Part shown: in pieces, positions 1-8,043 of the stretch | Layout: every line of letters starts with the position of its first letter | How positions within the stretch are numbered: the stretch's first letter is position 1 | From: Prauserella cavernicola | GTDB lineage: Bacteria; Actinomycetota; Actinomycetes; Mycobacteriales; Pseudonocardiaceae | Length of the DNA: 64,000 nucleotides | Direction: 5' to 3' | Assembly: GCF_016595675.1 (NCBI RefSeq) | Contig: NZ_JAENJH010000010.1 | Span: 1 to 64,000, forward strand | Program-made: the position numbers and the translations under genes | The notes under the pieces: generated by a model | Databases searched by the model: none | Seen by the model: only the letters and a program-made list of their open reading frames with translations | What the model was told of the DNA's origin: nothing

Positions 1-192
1 ACCGGTCTTCACCTGCGCCTTGACCACGACCGGCCCACCGATCTCCTCGGCGGCCACACGCGCTTCTTCCGCATTACTCGCCACGGCACCCGGCAAAACC
101 GGCACACCATGGGCGGCGAAGAGGTCCCTCGCCTGGTACTCGTACAGATCCACTGGCTCCCAACCCTTCGTCGGTTGTGTCGCGGTCGACAT
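1..192 (-). CDS. sucC: Succinyl-CoA ligase (ADP-forming) beta subunit, 5' part only
   Basis: The leftward reading frame runs off the window edge after 64 codons. It contains the family's N-terminal signature [21 protein letters not shown] followed by an ATP-grasp start ([13 protein letters not shown]). The enzyme interconverts succinyl-CoA, ADP and Pi with succinate, CoA and ATP. Two starts are possible: ATG at 192, which adds a 13-residue N-terminal tail, or GTG at 153, which begins exactly where the family normally starts and has a GGGAG ribosome site before it. The gene diverges from the GntR regulator and its upstream gap holds a strong copy of the regional operator. It may therefore be a pathway-specific copy (or a malate-CoA ligase relative) rather than the TCA-cycle gene; that part is inference. 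Confidence 0.85.
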   Translation of the reverse strand, partial: MSTATQPTKGWEPVDLYEYQARDLFAAHGVPVLPGAVASNAEEARVAAEEIGGPVVVKAQVKTG

Positions 193-208
193 CGCCTCAC
201 CAAGAAGG

Positions 209-228
209 ATACAGTATTCTGTATACAT
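209..228. promoter_or_regulatory. Predicted GntR operator (sucC/GntR gap)
   Basis: An imperfect palindrome ATACAGTATTCTGTAT (209-224) includes GTATTCTGTATAC (214-226), which fits the GTATnCnGnATAC pattern found again at 9827-9839 and 10201-10213. It lies 17 bp before the ATG of the sucC-like gene and about 185 bp before the regulator. Assignment to the adjacent GntR protein is inference. Confidence 0.6.
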
Positions 229-335
229 AAGTCGAGGTTTCAGTGAGCCGAGAAGGTCAATCCTGTGGATGAGAACGAGACCGGTGTCACTCGCTGTAGT
301 GATGGGTGTCACCAGTATCGGGCATTCTGCCCATT

Positions 336-348
336 GTATGCTGTAGGC
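336..348. promoter_or_regulatory. Weak half-conserved copy of the GntR operator
   Basis: GTATGCTGTAGGC matches the left half and centre of the regional motif but not the right half (AGGC in place of ATAC). It lies 64 bp before the regulator's ATG and could be an autoregulatory site. Confidence 0.3.
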
Positions 349-412
349 AGTCGACCGATTGGCCGATAACACCGGGAAAAGCACTGTCGTCACCGGACTT
401 TGGGAGTACATC

Positions 413-1159
413 ATGCCGTCGACCGAGCTGCCGCAGCAGATGTCTGCTCGTCGTATCGACCGGCCTGTTCCGCTCCGCGAGCGGGTGTACCAGGCGATGC
501 AGGAGCTGATCATCTCCAGGCAGCTCGCTCCCGGTCAGCACCTCGTGGAAAGCGAACTCGCCGAGATGCTCGGTGTCTCGCGTCAGCCCATTCGCGAGGC
601 GCTGCAGCTGCTCAACTCGGAGGGCTGGGTGGATCTGCGGCCCGGTTACGGTGCGTTCGTCCACGCGCCCACCGAGGCCGAGGTCGACCAGCTGCTCGTG
701 GTGCGCTCGGCGCTCGAGGCCGAATCCGCCCGCCTCGCCGCGCTGAACGCCGACACCGAGGGCGTGGCCAGGCTGCGCAAGCTCGTCGCCCAGGGTGAGG
801 CCGCCGTGGCCTCCGACGACATCGACGGGATGGTCGCCGCCAACGCGGAACTGCACCGTTGCGTCACCGAGCTGTCCGGCAACCAGGTGCTGCTCGACTT
901 CGTCTCACAGGTGGACCGCAGGGTGCGCTGGTACTACACGCCCATCGCGCGCCACCGCGGCAACAAGTCCTGGCAGGAGCACGCCCGGCTGATCGACGCC
1001 ATCGAGGCTGGCGAGGCCGACACCGCCGCCAAGGCGATGCGCGAGCACACCGAGCGCACCCGCGAGTCCTACCTCGAACAGCGCCGCGAGAACCCCGAAC
1101 CGGACGTGGCGCCGGTACAGGTCCGCTCGCGCCGCAGGCGCACCGCGCCGCGCGTCTGA
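413..1159 (+). CDS. GntR-family transcriptional regulator, FadR/FCD subfamily
   Basis: This 248-residue DNA-binding repressor or activator has an N-terminal winged helix-turn-helix at about residues 20-85 (key segment [19 protein letters not shown]) and an all-helical FCD ligand domain at about 90-220. The FCD histidines that usually bind a metal for carboxylate ligands are visible in NAELHRCV, the [10 protein letters not shown] helix and AMREHTERT. The ATG at 413 is chosen because TGGGAG lies 6 bp upstream; an upstream TTG at 359 has no ribosome site. It diverges from the sucC-like gene and is flanked by GTATnCnGnATAC sites. An organic acid or acyl-CoA effector from the adjoining pathway is the likely signal (inference). 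Confidence 0.9.
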   Translation: MPSTELPQQMSARRIDRPVPLRERVYQAMQELIISRQLAPGQHLVESELAEMLGVSRQPIREALQLLNSEGWVDLRPGYGAFVHAPTEAEVDQLLVVRSALEAESARLAALNADTEGVARLRKLVAQGEAAVASDDIDGMVAANAELHRCVTELSGNQVLLDFVSQVDRRVRWYYTPIARHRGNKSWQEHARLIDAIEAGEADTAAKAMREHTERTRESYLEQRRENPEPDVAPVQVRSRRRRTAPRV

Positions 1160-1247
1160 CGCGCACTCTCTCCACCCAGACCACCGGATCCGCGTCGACG
1201 CGGACACCGGAATTCGACGACGCCCTCGAGAGGAGGTGTTGGAGCAC

Positions 1248-1436
1248 ATGCGTACCTGGAAAGAGTTTCTGAAGTCCCTCACGCAGGAGCCGGCAGGCTT
1301 CCGTGCCGAGGGGCGCGTGCTGGGCCTCGGCCTGGCCACCGCGCAGGAGCGCGAGAGCCAGAAGGCGAGCGAGGAGGTCGAGGACTTCCTCCGCCAGAGT
1401 GCCGCCCAGGAGCGGCCGAGCACGACCTCGTCCTGA
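1248..1436 (+). CDS. Small hypothetical protein, 62 residues
   Basis: The reading frame starts at ATG 1248, preceded by a strong AGGAGG 11 bp upstream, and lies 88 bp after the GntR gene in the same direction. The predicted product is charged and helical, with a WKEFLKSL start and a glutamate/arginine-rich second half (AQERESQKASEEVEDFL), and has no signal peptide, membrane segment or cysteine. I do not recognise the family. The good ribosome site and actinobacterial codon use favour a real gene. It may be co-transcribed with the regulator. Confidence 0.5.
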   Translation: MRTWKEFLKSLTQEPAGFRAEGRVLGLGLATAQERESQKASEEVEDFLRQSAAQERPSTTSS

Positions 1437-1468
1437 ACCGCGAGCCTGAGCTGTCAACGAGGCCAGCT

Positions 1469-1491
1469 CGGCCCGCGGCCAGGACGGGCCG
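1469..1491 (-). terminator. Possible terminator between convergent small ORF and TerC
   Basis: CGGCCCG (1469-1475) pairs with CGGGCCG (1485-1491) around a 9-nt loop, just beyond the TerC stop codon. It lacks a T-tract, as is common in high-GC actinobacteria, and sits where two transcripts converge. Confidence 0.4.
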
Positions 1492-1494
1492 CTC

Positions 1495-2493
1495 TCACTC
1501 GGACTTGTGGGCGGCCACCGGTGGGTCGTCGCTCCGCTCGGGCTCGCGAGCACGATCTCTGCGAACCTTGATCAGGCTCGCGATCGTGGTGATGGTGAGG
1601 GTGCCGAGGATGACGCCCAGCGACACCAGGATCGGGATCTCCGGCGCCCACGAGACACCGTGGTGGTGCAGGGTCTCCGCGATCAGCTTCAGCCCGATGA
1701 AGCCGAGCACCGCCGCCAGGCCCTTGCTCAGGTAGACGAGCCGGTCGAGCAGGCCGCCGATGAGGAAGAACAGCTGCCGCAGGCCCATCAGCGCGAACGC
1801 GTTGGCCGTGAACACCAGGTACGGCTCCCTGGTGAGCCCGAAGATCGCCGGGATCGAGTCGAGTGCGAACAACAGGTCGGTGGTGCCGATCGCGATCATC
1901 ACGATGAGCATCGGCGTGACGAGCTTGCGCCCGTCGACCCTGACCGTGAGCTTCGCGCCGTTGTACTCGTCGGTCGCGGGCAGGAACTTCTTCGCCGTGC
2001 GCAGGACGGCGTTCTCCTTGAACTCGTCGTCCTCGTCGTCGGAGTGCATCAACAGCTTCCACGCCGTGTAGAGCAGGAACGCCCCGAAGACGTAGAACAG
2101 CCAGTCGAAGCGCGTGATGGCCTCGGCGCCCACGGCGATGAACAGGCCGCGCAGCAGCAGCGCCACCACGATGCCGATCAGCAGTACCTTCTGCCGGTAC
2201 TCCTTGGGCACCGCGAAGCTCGACATGATGATCACGAAGACGAAGAGGTTGTCCACCGACAGCGAGTACTCGGTGATCCAGCCCGCGAAGAACTCGCCGC
2301 CGTACTGCGGCCCCGCCATGAGGAGCACCCCGATGCCGAACAGGACGGCCAGGCCGACGTAGCAGCCGACCCAGATGGTGCACTCACGCAGCGAGGGGTG
2401 CCGTGGGTTGCGGGACACCAGGTAGAAGTCGAAACAGATGATGGCGGTCAGGCAGGCGATGGTCACCAGCCAGACCCACACGGGAATGGTCAC
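1495..2493 (-). CDS. TerC/Alx-family integral membrane protein
   Basis: TerC-family proteins have been linked to tellurite resistance and, in better studied cases, to manganese export or metallation of secreted proteins at the cytoplasmic membrane. The product is 332 residues, close to the usual family length, with about nine hydrophobic segments, the family signature FAGWITEYSLSVDNLFVFV near the N terminus and DSIPAIFGLTREPYLVFTAN in the second half; the acidic residues in these segments are the probable metal sites. A charged loop (HSDDEDDEF) lies in the middle. The GTG at 2493 is preferred because AAAGGGA sits 7 bp upstream; an alternative start 33 bp upstream has no such site. It is the last gene before the terminator-like hairpin and follows the transporter operon after a 75 bp gap, so it may have its own promoter. 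Confidence 0.85.
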   Translation of the reverse strand: MTIPVWVWLVTIACLTAIICFDFYLVSRNPRHPSLRECTIWVGCYVGLAVLFGIGVLLMAGPQYGGEFFAGWITEYSLSVDNLFVFVIIMSSFAVPKEYRQKVLLIGIVVALLLRGLFIAVGAEAITRFDWLFYVFGAFLLYTAWKLLMHSDDEDDEFKENAVLRTAKKFLPATDEYNGAKLTVRVDGRKLVTPMLIVMIAIGTTDLLFALDSIPAIFGLTREPYLVFTANAFALMGLRQLFFLIGGLLDRLVYLSKGLAAVLGFIGLKLIAETLHHHGVSWAPEIPILVSLGVILGTLTITTIASLIKVRRDRAREPERSDDPPVAAHKSE

Positions 2494-2568
2494 TGTCGTC
2501 CCTTTCCAGCGCACGCCCGACCACACCGTCCGCCGATCGTGCGGCGGACGGTGCCGGTGCGGGGTGGG

Positions 2569-3117
2569 TCAGCGCTGCTGGGTCGTGGCGCGGCCGCGGG
2601 AGCGCCGCCGTGCCTCTCGTTGTTCGTAGACCTGCTTCGCGTAGGCCGCGTAGGCGCTGTATACGTCGGCGGCGACCGGGTTGCGCGGCGCCATCCGCTG
2701 CCACCACCGCGGTGCGATGCGTTCGTGCAGCCACAGGAACCCGATGGCGAACCCGGCACTGATGATTCCCTGGTAGGCCAGGAAACCCAGCACGTCGGGC
2801 GGCAGTCTCGGCTCGCCGGCGAGCACGAGGTAGGTCAGCACCTCGTGGGTGAGCCTGGCGAGCGGGAACCCGACGAGCCAGAACAGTGCCACCGGCGCGA
2901 AGGCGCCGATCCGCACCTTCCGGTAGGCCACGAGCAGGCCGTATCCGCCGCCGAGGATGGCGAGCGGGACACCGAGCGCGAGCATGCTCACCAGTGCCCA
3001 GCCGACGGGCTGGCCGACGATGCCGGCCAGCCCGCCGGCGACGGCGCCGGCGATGAGTCCCACGGCGAGCCCGGGAAGGGCGAGCTCGCCGAGCCGGAGC
3101 AGGCGTGTCGTGTCCAT
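2569..3117 (-). CDS. Small 4-TM membrane protein paired with the transporter
   Basis: The product has 182 residues with roughly four hydrophobic helices (about 15-38, 42-65, 74-95 and 110-130) and a basic, cytoplasmic-looking C-terminal tail (AKQVYEQREARRRSRGRATTQQR region). I do not recognise the family. Its ATG follows the stop codon of the upstream transporter gene without a single intervening base, a strong sign of translational coupling. It could be an accessory subunit or stability factor of that transporter; this is inference from position alone. Confidence 0.7.
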   Translation of the reverse strand: MDTTRLLRLGELALPGLAVGLIAGAVAGGLAGIVGQPVGWALVSMLALGVPLAILGGGYGLLVAYRKVRIGAFAPVALFWLVGFPLARLTHEVLTYLVLAGEPRLPPDVLGFLAYQGIISAGFAIGFLWLHERIAPRWWQRMAPRNPVAADVYSAYAAYAKQVYEQREARRRSRGRATTQQR

Positions 3118-4623
3118 CTAGCTCACGACCACGCCGAACCGGAGGAGACTGTAGAACAGCATGCCCAGGTAGAACACCGCGCCGAAGCCGATGATCAGGT
3201 TGGCCCACCACTTGGGCCGGATCGGTTTCGGCAGCATCTTGTTGTTCACCAGCAACAGCACGACGCAGTACGCGCCCATCGCGAACGTGGACAGGAACGC
3301 GAGGATGTCGAGCACGCCACTCGGTCCGTCGGCTGGTCCGAAGTTCAGGATCAGGATGCCGAAGATGATCACGGCCCACAGGAAGAACGCGTAGATGTGG
3401 GAGATCTTGAACCGCTTGGCGCCGGGCACGAAGAAGTACGTCATGTCCGCCTGTCCTCGCGAGAACGAGTCGAACAGGCCGAGTGTCGCGTTGAGACCGA
3501 TCAGTGCGATGAACCCGAAGAACACGCCGCCGAGCACCGATCCGCCCACCGAGGCGAAGGCGTCGGACATCGCGCCCAGCGCGGCGTCGCGATCACCGCC
3601 CTCGATGAGGCTCGCGACGTTCGGGTTCTCCCGTGCCGCCGCCTGTGCCAGCACCGTGAAGGACACGGTGACCAGCATCGTGATGCCCCAGAAGAGCAGC
3701 AGCGCGTCGAAGGTGACCCAGCGCCGCCAGCCCTTCCACTTCTTCATCTCCTCGGGGTCCTCGGTGTCGAACATGAACCCGCGGGCAGGCATCTCCTCCT
3801 GCTCGGCGGCGTGCCGCAGCCCGCGGATCTTGGGTACGTGCGCACCCATGCCCGCGCCGCTGTCCCGCAGGTGCAGCGTGTACCACATCTGCTGCATACC
3901 GGAGGGTCCCGCGAACGCGATGGCACCGACCACGATCGGGAACCACGTGCTCGACATCGCCTCCGACGGGAAGTAGCCGAAGGCGAACATGCCCGTCAGC
4001 GTGCTCGACAGGTCACCCCAGCTGCCGACCAGTGACGCCACGATCGCCGTGCCCACCACCAGTACGCCGATGAGGACCGACAACAGGTTCTCGAGCAGGT
4101 TGTAGATCACCTTGGCCAGCGTGAACACCACGCCGACCAGTACCAGTGCGATACACGCCGTCAGCACCCACGGTATGCCGGTGATCTCCTCGAACGCGGC
4201 GGCGCCCGCTGAGAGATGCCCCGGCCAGACATAGACGAGTATCGCCACCGCGAAGAAGAACCACATCAACGGTTTGAACACCCGGGCGGCACCCGTGAAG
4301 ATGCTCTCGCCGGTGGCCATCGCGTAGCGGGCCATCTCGAGCATCACCACGGCCTGCAGGGTGACACCGATCAGGAACAGCCATCTGATCTCGGGCCCGA
4401 AGACGAGCACGAGCCTCGGCCACATGTAGGACTCGCCCATCCCCACACCGAGCGCGACCAGGAACACGGTCGGGCCGAGAATGTGGATGGCCGGTGGAGC
4501 GTCGGGCAGCTTGCGGATCGGCATGGGATCGAGCCCGCCGGCTCGCCACACCCGTTCTGCTTTGCCCGTGTCGGGGCCGGGCTGGCCGGCACCCGACACG
4601 GGGACTTTCGAAGAATCCACCAT
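3118..4623 (-). CDS. Nramp-superfamily (APC-fold) transporter
   Basis: This 501-residue membrane protein has about 11-12 hydrophobic helices, after a ~45-residue soluble N-terminal tail. The fold assignment comes from the Nramp-like first helix region (ILGPTVFLVALGVGMGESY) and sixth helix region (AFAGPSGMQQMWYTLHLRD). The classical manganese/iron motifs DPGN and MPH are absent at these positions, replaced by GMGES and GMQQM. A long cytoplasmic loop (about 235-295) is rich in charge. It is embedded in an operon for an acid-CoA pathway, downstream of frc and the acyl-CoA synthetase, so import of the organic acid substrate is a plausible role in place of metal transport. The ATG at 4623 has a GGAGG ribosome site. 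Confidence 0.75.
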   Translation of the reverse strand: MVDSSKVPVSGAGQPGPDTGKAERVWRAGGLDPMPIRKLPDAPPAIHILGPTVFLVALGVGMGESYMWPRLVLVFGPEIRWLFLIGVTLQAVVMLEMARYAMATGESIFTGAARVFKPLMWFFFAVAILVYVWPGHLSAGAAAFEEITGIPWVLTACIALVLVGVVFTLAKVIYNLLENLLSVLIGVLVVGTAIVASLVGSWGDLSSTLTGMFAFGYFPSEAMSSTWFPIVVGAIAFAGPSGMQQMWYTLHLRDSGAGMGAHVPKIRGLRHAAEQEEMPARGFMFDTEDPEEMKKWKGWRRWVTFDALLLFWGITMLVTVSFTVLAQAAARENPNVASLIEGGDRDAALGAMSDAFASVGGSVLGGVFFGFIALIGLNATLGLFDSFSRGQADMTYFFVPGAKRFKISHIYAFFLWAVIIFGILILNFGPADGPSGVLDILAFLSTFAMGAYCVVLLLVNNKMLPKPIRPKWWANLIIGFGAVFYLGMLFYSLLRFGVVVS

Positions 4624-4656
4624 TGGACCTCCAGTTTTCGAGGTGGCTGCCCCCGG

Positions 4657-6792
4657 TTAGCTGAGCAGGCCAGCTGCCCTCGCCCAGCGATACTTGGCGC
4701 CGAGCACCGCGACGGGCCGCTCGGTGGTGTACGGATAGGCGATGATTCGGTGATCGAACAGGTAATCGCTGGCTTTCTCGACCTCGGTGTCGCCTGCCAG
4801 CGACGCGACGACCGGCTTGTCGATGCCCTTCGCCCGTGCCTCTTCCACGACTCGCGCGGTGAGTTCGGCGAAGACCATCGGCGGCGTCACGATCGTGTGC
4901 CAGTAACCCAGGATCAGCGCGTGGATACGCGGGTCCTCCAGCCCGAGCCGGATCGTCGCCTCGTAGGTCGACGGCGGCTCGCCACCGGTGATGTCGATCG
5001 GGTTACCGGCCGCGCCGAACGGCGGGATGTAGCGGCGGAACGCCTCATCCAGGTCCGGCGGAATATCCATCAGGGACAACCCGGCCTCAACGCACGCGTC
5101 GGAGAGCAGCACGCCCGATCCACCGGCACCGGTGATGATCACGACGTTCTCGCCCTGCGGCGTGGGCAGCAGTGGCAGACCCCTGGCGTAGTCGAGCATC
5201 TCGTTGAGTCCCGGCGCTCGCACGACGCCGGACTGCCGGAGGATGTCGTCGTACACCTTGTCGTCGCCGGCCAGCGCGCCGGTGTGCGAGCTCGCGGCCC
5301 GCGCGCCGAGCGCCGTACGGCCCGCCTTGAGCACCACCACGGGCTTCTTCTTGGTCATGCGCTTGGCCGTCTCGACGAACGCCCTGCCGTCCTTGAGGTC
5401 CTCGAGGTGCATGGCGACGGCCTGGGTGTTGTCGTCCTGCTCGAAGTAGGTCAGCAGGTCGTCCTCGTCCACATCGGACTTGTTGCCGAGTCCGACGATC
5501 GCCGAGACACCCATCTTCGTGGTGCGCGCGTAGCCGAGGATCGCCATGCCGATGCCGCCGCTCTGCGACGTCAGCGCGACCCCGCCCTTGACGTCGTAGG
5601 GCGTGCAGAACGTGGCGCACAGGTTCTGCGGCGTGTAGTAGTAGCCGTAGATGTTCGGGCCGAGCATGCGGATCTGGTACCGGTGCGCGATCTCGACGAC
5701 CTCGTCCTGCAGCTCCTGGTTGCCGGTCTCGGCGAACCCGGACGGGATCATCACCGCGGCGGGGATGCCCTTCTCGCCGCACTCGGTGAGCGCGCCGGCC
5801 ACGAACTTCGCCGGTACCGCGAAGACGGCCACGTCCACGTCGCCGGGCACGTCGCTCACCGACTTGTAGGCGGTGCGCCCGAGGATCTGGTCCGCCTTCG
5901 GGTTGATCGGGTAGATCTCGCCCGCGTACCCGCCGTTGATGAGGTTCTTCATCACCGAGTTGCCGATCTTGCCCTCCTGGTCGGAGGCGCCGACGACGGC
6001 GATCGCGCGCGGGTTCATCAGCCGCGTCATCGACGACAGGATCTCCTCCTGCGTCAGGCGGACGGGCTCGGCGACCTCGCCGGTCTCGACGAGGATGCGG
6101 ATGTCGGCCGCGGTCGCGCCGGTGCCGCTCGCGAACACCGGGTTGAGGTCGAACTCGCTGATCTCGGGGAAGTCGGTGACCAGCGCGGAGACCTTCTGGA
6201 TCACGTCGGCGAGCGCGTCGATGTCCACGGGCTCCGCGCCGCGGGCGCCGTGCAGCACCTCGGCGGCCTTGATGCCGTCGACCATCGACCTCGACTCGGC
6301 CGCGTCGAGCGGGGCGAGGCGGAACGTGACGTCCTTGAGCACCTCCACCAGCACGCCGCCGAGGCCGAACGCGACGATCTTGCCGAACGTCGGGTCGGTA
6401 GTGGCGCCGATGATGACCTCCTGGCCACCGCCGACCATCTGCTGCACCTGGACGCCGTCGATCGTGGCCTCGGCGTTGTACGCCTTGGCGTTGGCCATGA
6501 TCTTGTCGAACGCCTCCCGCGCGGCGTCGGCCCCGGTGACGCCGACGATCACGCCACCGGCCTCGGTCTTGTGCAGGATGTCGGGAGAGACGATCTTGCA
6601 GACCACGGAGCCGCCGATCTCACCTGCCAGCTTCGCCGCCTCGTCCGCGGTGGTGGCGAGACCCTCTGCGGGGGTTGGGATGCCGTAGGCGTCGGCGACC
6701 AGCTTGCCCTCCGGCGCCGTGAGTCCCTCGCGGCCTTCCGCGCGTACCTTGTCGATGATCTCGCGGACCGCTGCCTTGTCTGGAGCCGGCAT
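4657..6792 (-). CDS. NDP-forming acyl-CoA synthetase (acetate--CoA ligase family)
   Basis: The 711-residue protein joins an ATP-grasp (beta-like) domain at about residues 1-230 (GGSVVCKIVSPDILHKTEAGG) to CoA-binding and ligase (alpha-like) domains from about 250 onward (MNPRAIAVVGASDQEGKIGNS). The phosphohistidine loop SSHTGALAG is intact, so the enzyme should be catalytically competent. It makes an acyl-CoA from an acid, CoA and ATP through a phosphoenzyme. It lies 2 bp downstream of frc in the same operon and may recycle or prime the CoA ester used by the formyl-CoA transferase. The true substrate (oxalate, formate, acetate or a hydroxy acid) cannot be read from sequence. Confidence 0.85.
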   Translation of the reverse strand: MPAPDKAAVREIIDKVRAEGREGLTAPEGKLVADAYGIPTPAEGLATTADEAAKLAGEIGGSVVCKIVSPDILHKTEAGGVIVGVTGADAAREAFDKIMANAKAYNAEATIDGVQVQQMVGGGQEVIIGATTDPTFGKIVAFGLGGVLVEVLKDVTFRLAPLDAAESRSMVDGIKAAEVLHGARGAEPVDIDALADVIQKVSALVTDFPEISEFDLNPVFASGTGATAADIRILVETGEVAEPVRLTQEEILSSMTRLMNPRAIAVVGASDQEGKIGNSVMKNLINGGYAGEIYPINPKADQILGRTAYKSVSDVPGDVDVAVFAVPAKFVAGALTECGEKGIPAAVMIPSGFAETGNQELQDEVVEIAHRYQIRMLGPNIYGYYYTPQNLCATFCTPYDVKGGVALTSQSGGIGMAILGYARTTKMGVSAIVGLGNKSDVDEDDLLTYFEQDDNTQAVAMHLEDLKDGRAFVETAKRMTKKKPVVVLKAGRTALGARAASSHTGALAGDDKVYDDILRQSGVVRAPGLNEMLDYARGLPLLPTPQGENVVIITGAGGSGVLLSDACVEAGLSLMDIPPDLDEAFRRYIPPFGAAGNPIDITGGEPPSTYEATIRLGLEDPRIHALILGYWHTIVTPPMVFAELTARVVEEARAKGIDKPVVASLAGDTEVEKASDYLFDHRIIAYPYTTERPVAVLGAKYRWARAAGLLS

Positions 6793-6794
6793 CC

Positions 6795-8024
6795 TCAGAT
6801 CACTCCATTCGCCTTGAGTTCGGTGAACCGGTCCGTGTCCAGGCCGAGCTCACTCACGTAGATCTCTTCGTTGTGTTCGCCCAGCAGCGGCGAGCGCAGG
6901 ACGTCGACGGTCGAGTCGGACAGCTTGATCGGGCAGCCGACCGTCTTGTACTCGCCGCGCTTGGGGTGGTCGACCGACAGCACCATGTCGTTGTCGGCCA
7001 GCGAGGGGTCCTCGATGATCTCCTTGGTGGACAGCACCGGACCGCACGGAATGTTGTGCTCGTTGAGCCGCGCGAGTACTTCCCACTTGCCGTGGTTGCT
7101 GCTCCACTCCTGGATCAGCTGGAACATCTTGTCGAGCTTGTCCAGCCTGGCCTCGGGCGTCGCCCAGTCCGGGTCGTCGGCGAGCTCGGGTCTGCCGATG
7201 AGCTTGGTGATGGGTCCCCAGCCGACGGGCTGCACGATCACGTAGATGTAGTCGTTCGGCCCGCCCGGCGCGCACTGCACGGCCCAGCCGGGCTGCCCGC
7301 CGCCCGAGGCGTTGCCCGAGCGCGGCACCGTGTCGCCGAACTCGTCGTTCGGGTACTCGGCCAGCGCCCCGTGTTCCAGGCGCTGCTGGTCGCGCAGTTT
7401 GACGCGGCACAGGTTCAGCACCGCGTGCTGCATGGCGACCGTGACGCGCTGGCCCGTGCCGGTCTGCTCCCGCTGGAACAGGGCGGCGAGGATGCCGGCG
7501 ACGGTGTGGATGCCGGTGCCCGAGTCGCCGATCTGCGCGCCGGTGGCCAGGGGCGGCCCGTCCTCGAACCCGGTGGTGCTCATCGAGCCGCCCATCGCCT
7601 GCGCCACCACTTCGTAGGCCTTGAAGTGGGTGTAGGGGCCGTCGCCGAACCCCTTGATGGAGGCGTAGACGAGTCGGGGGTTGATCTGCTGCAGGCGCTC
7701 CCAGGTGAAGCCCATGCGGTCGACGGCGCCGGGCCCGAAGTTCTCGGCGAGCACGTCGAACTTCGGCAGCATCTCGGTGAAGATCCGCTTGCCCTCTTCG
7801 CTCTTCATGTTGAGGGTGATGCTGCGCTTGTTGCTGTTGAGCATCGTGAAGTAAAGACTGTCCACATCGGGCAGATCGCGTAGCTGCTTGCGCGTGATGT
7901 CACCGGTCGGCGCTTCCAGCTTCACGACATCGGCGCCGAGCCAGGCCAGGATCTGCGTGCACGACGGACCTGACTGGACGTGCGTCATGTCGAGAACGCG
8001 GACACCCTCGAGTGCTTTTCCCAT
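6795..8024 (-). CDS. frc: Formyl-CoA:oxalate CoA-transferase (class III, CaiB/BaiF)
   Basis: The enzyme transfers CoA from formyl-CoA to oxalate, giving oxalyl-CoA and formate. At 409 residues it has family length, the catalytic aspartate is at about residue 167 in [10 protein letters not shown] (Asp169 in the Oxalobacter enzyme), and the glycine-rich loop that closes over the active site is present as SGGGQPGW. The stretches [19 protein letters not shown] and [12 protein letters not shown] closely resemble true Frc/YfdW enzymes as opposed to the carnitine or alpha-methylacyl-CoA racemase branches. The ATG at 8024 has AAAGGGG about 8 bp upstream. It is 19 bp downstream of the TPP enzyme that would use its product. 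Confidence 0.9.
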   Translation of the reverse strand: MGKALEGVRVLDMTHVQSGPSCTQILAWLGADVVKLEAPTGDITRKQLRDLPDVDSLYFTMLNSNKRSITLNMKSEEGKRIFTEMLPKFDVLAENFGPGAVDRMGFTWERLQQINPRLVYASIKGFGDGPYTHFKAYEVVAQAMGGSMSTTGFEDGPPLATGAQIGDSGTGIHTVAGILAALFQREQTGTGQRVTVAMQHAVLNLCRVKLRDQQRLEHGALAEYPNDEFGDTVPRSGNASGGGQPGWAVQCAPGGPNDYIYVIVQPVGWGPITKLIGRPELADDPDWATPEARLDKLDKMFQLIQEWSSNHGKWEVLARLNEHNIPCGPVLSTKEIIEDPSLADNDMVLSVDHPKRGEYKTVGCPIKLSDSTVDVLRSPLLGEHNEEIYVSELGLDTDRFTELKANGVI

Positions 8025-8043
8025 GGTGCAAGCCCCTTTGGCG

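Noticed and set aside
1507-4035. Long plus-strand open frame (842 codons) opposite terC and the transporter
   Set aside because: It is antisense to genes with clear families, has composition biased to D/E/R/H/Q as expected from complementing high-GC codons, and no domain or ribosome site.
4216-6861. Long plus-strand open frame (881 codons) opposite the acyl-CoA synthetase
   Set aside because: Mirror of a real gene with intact catalytic motifs on the minus strand; low-complexity product.
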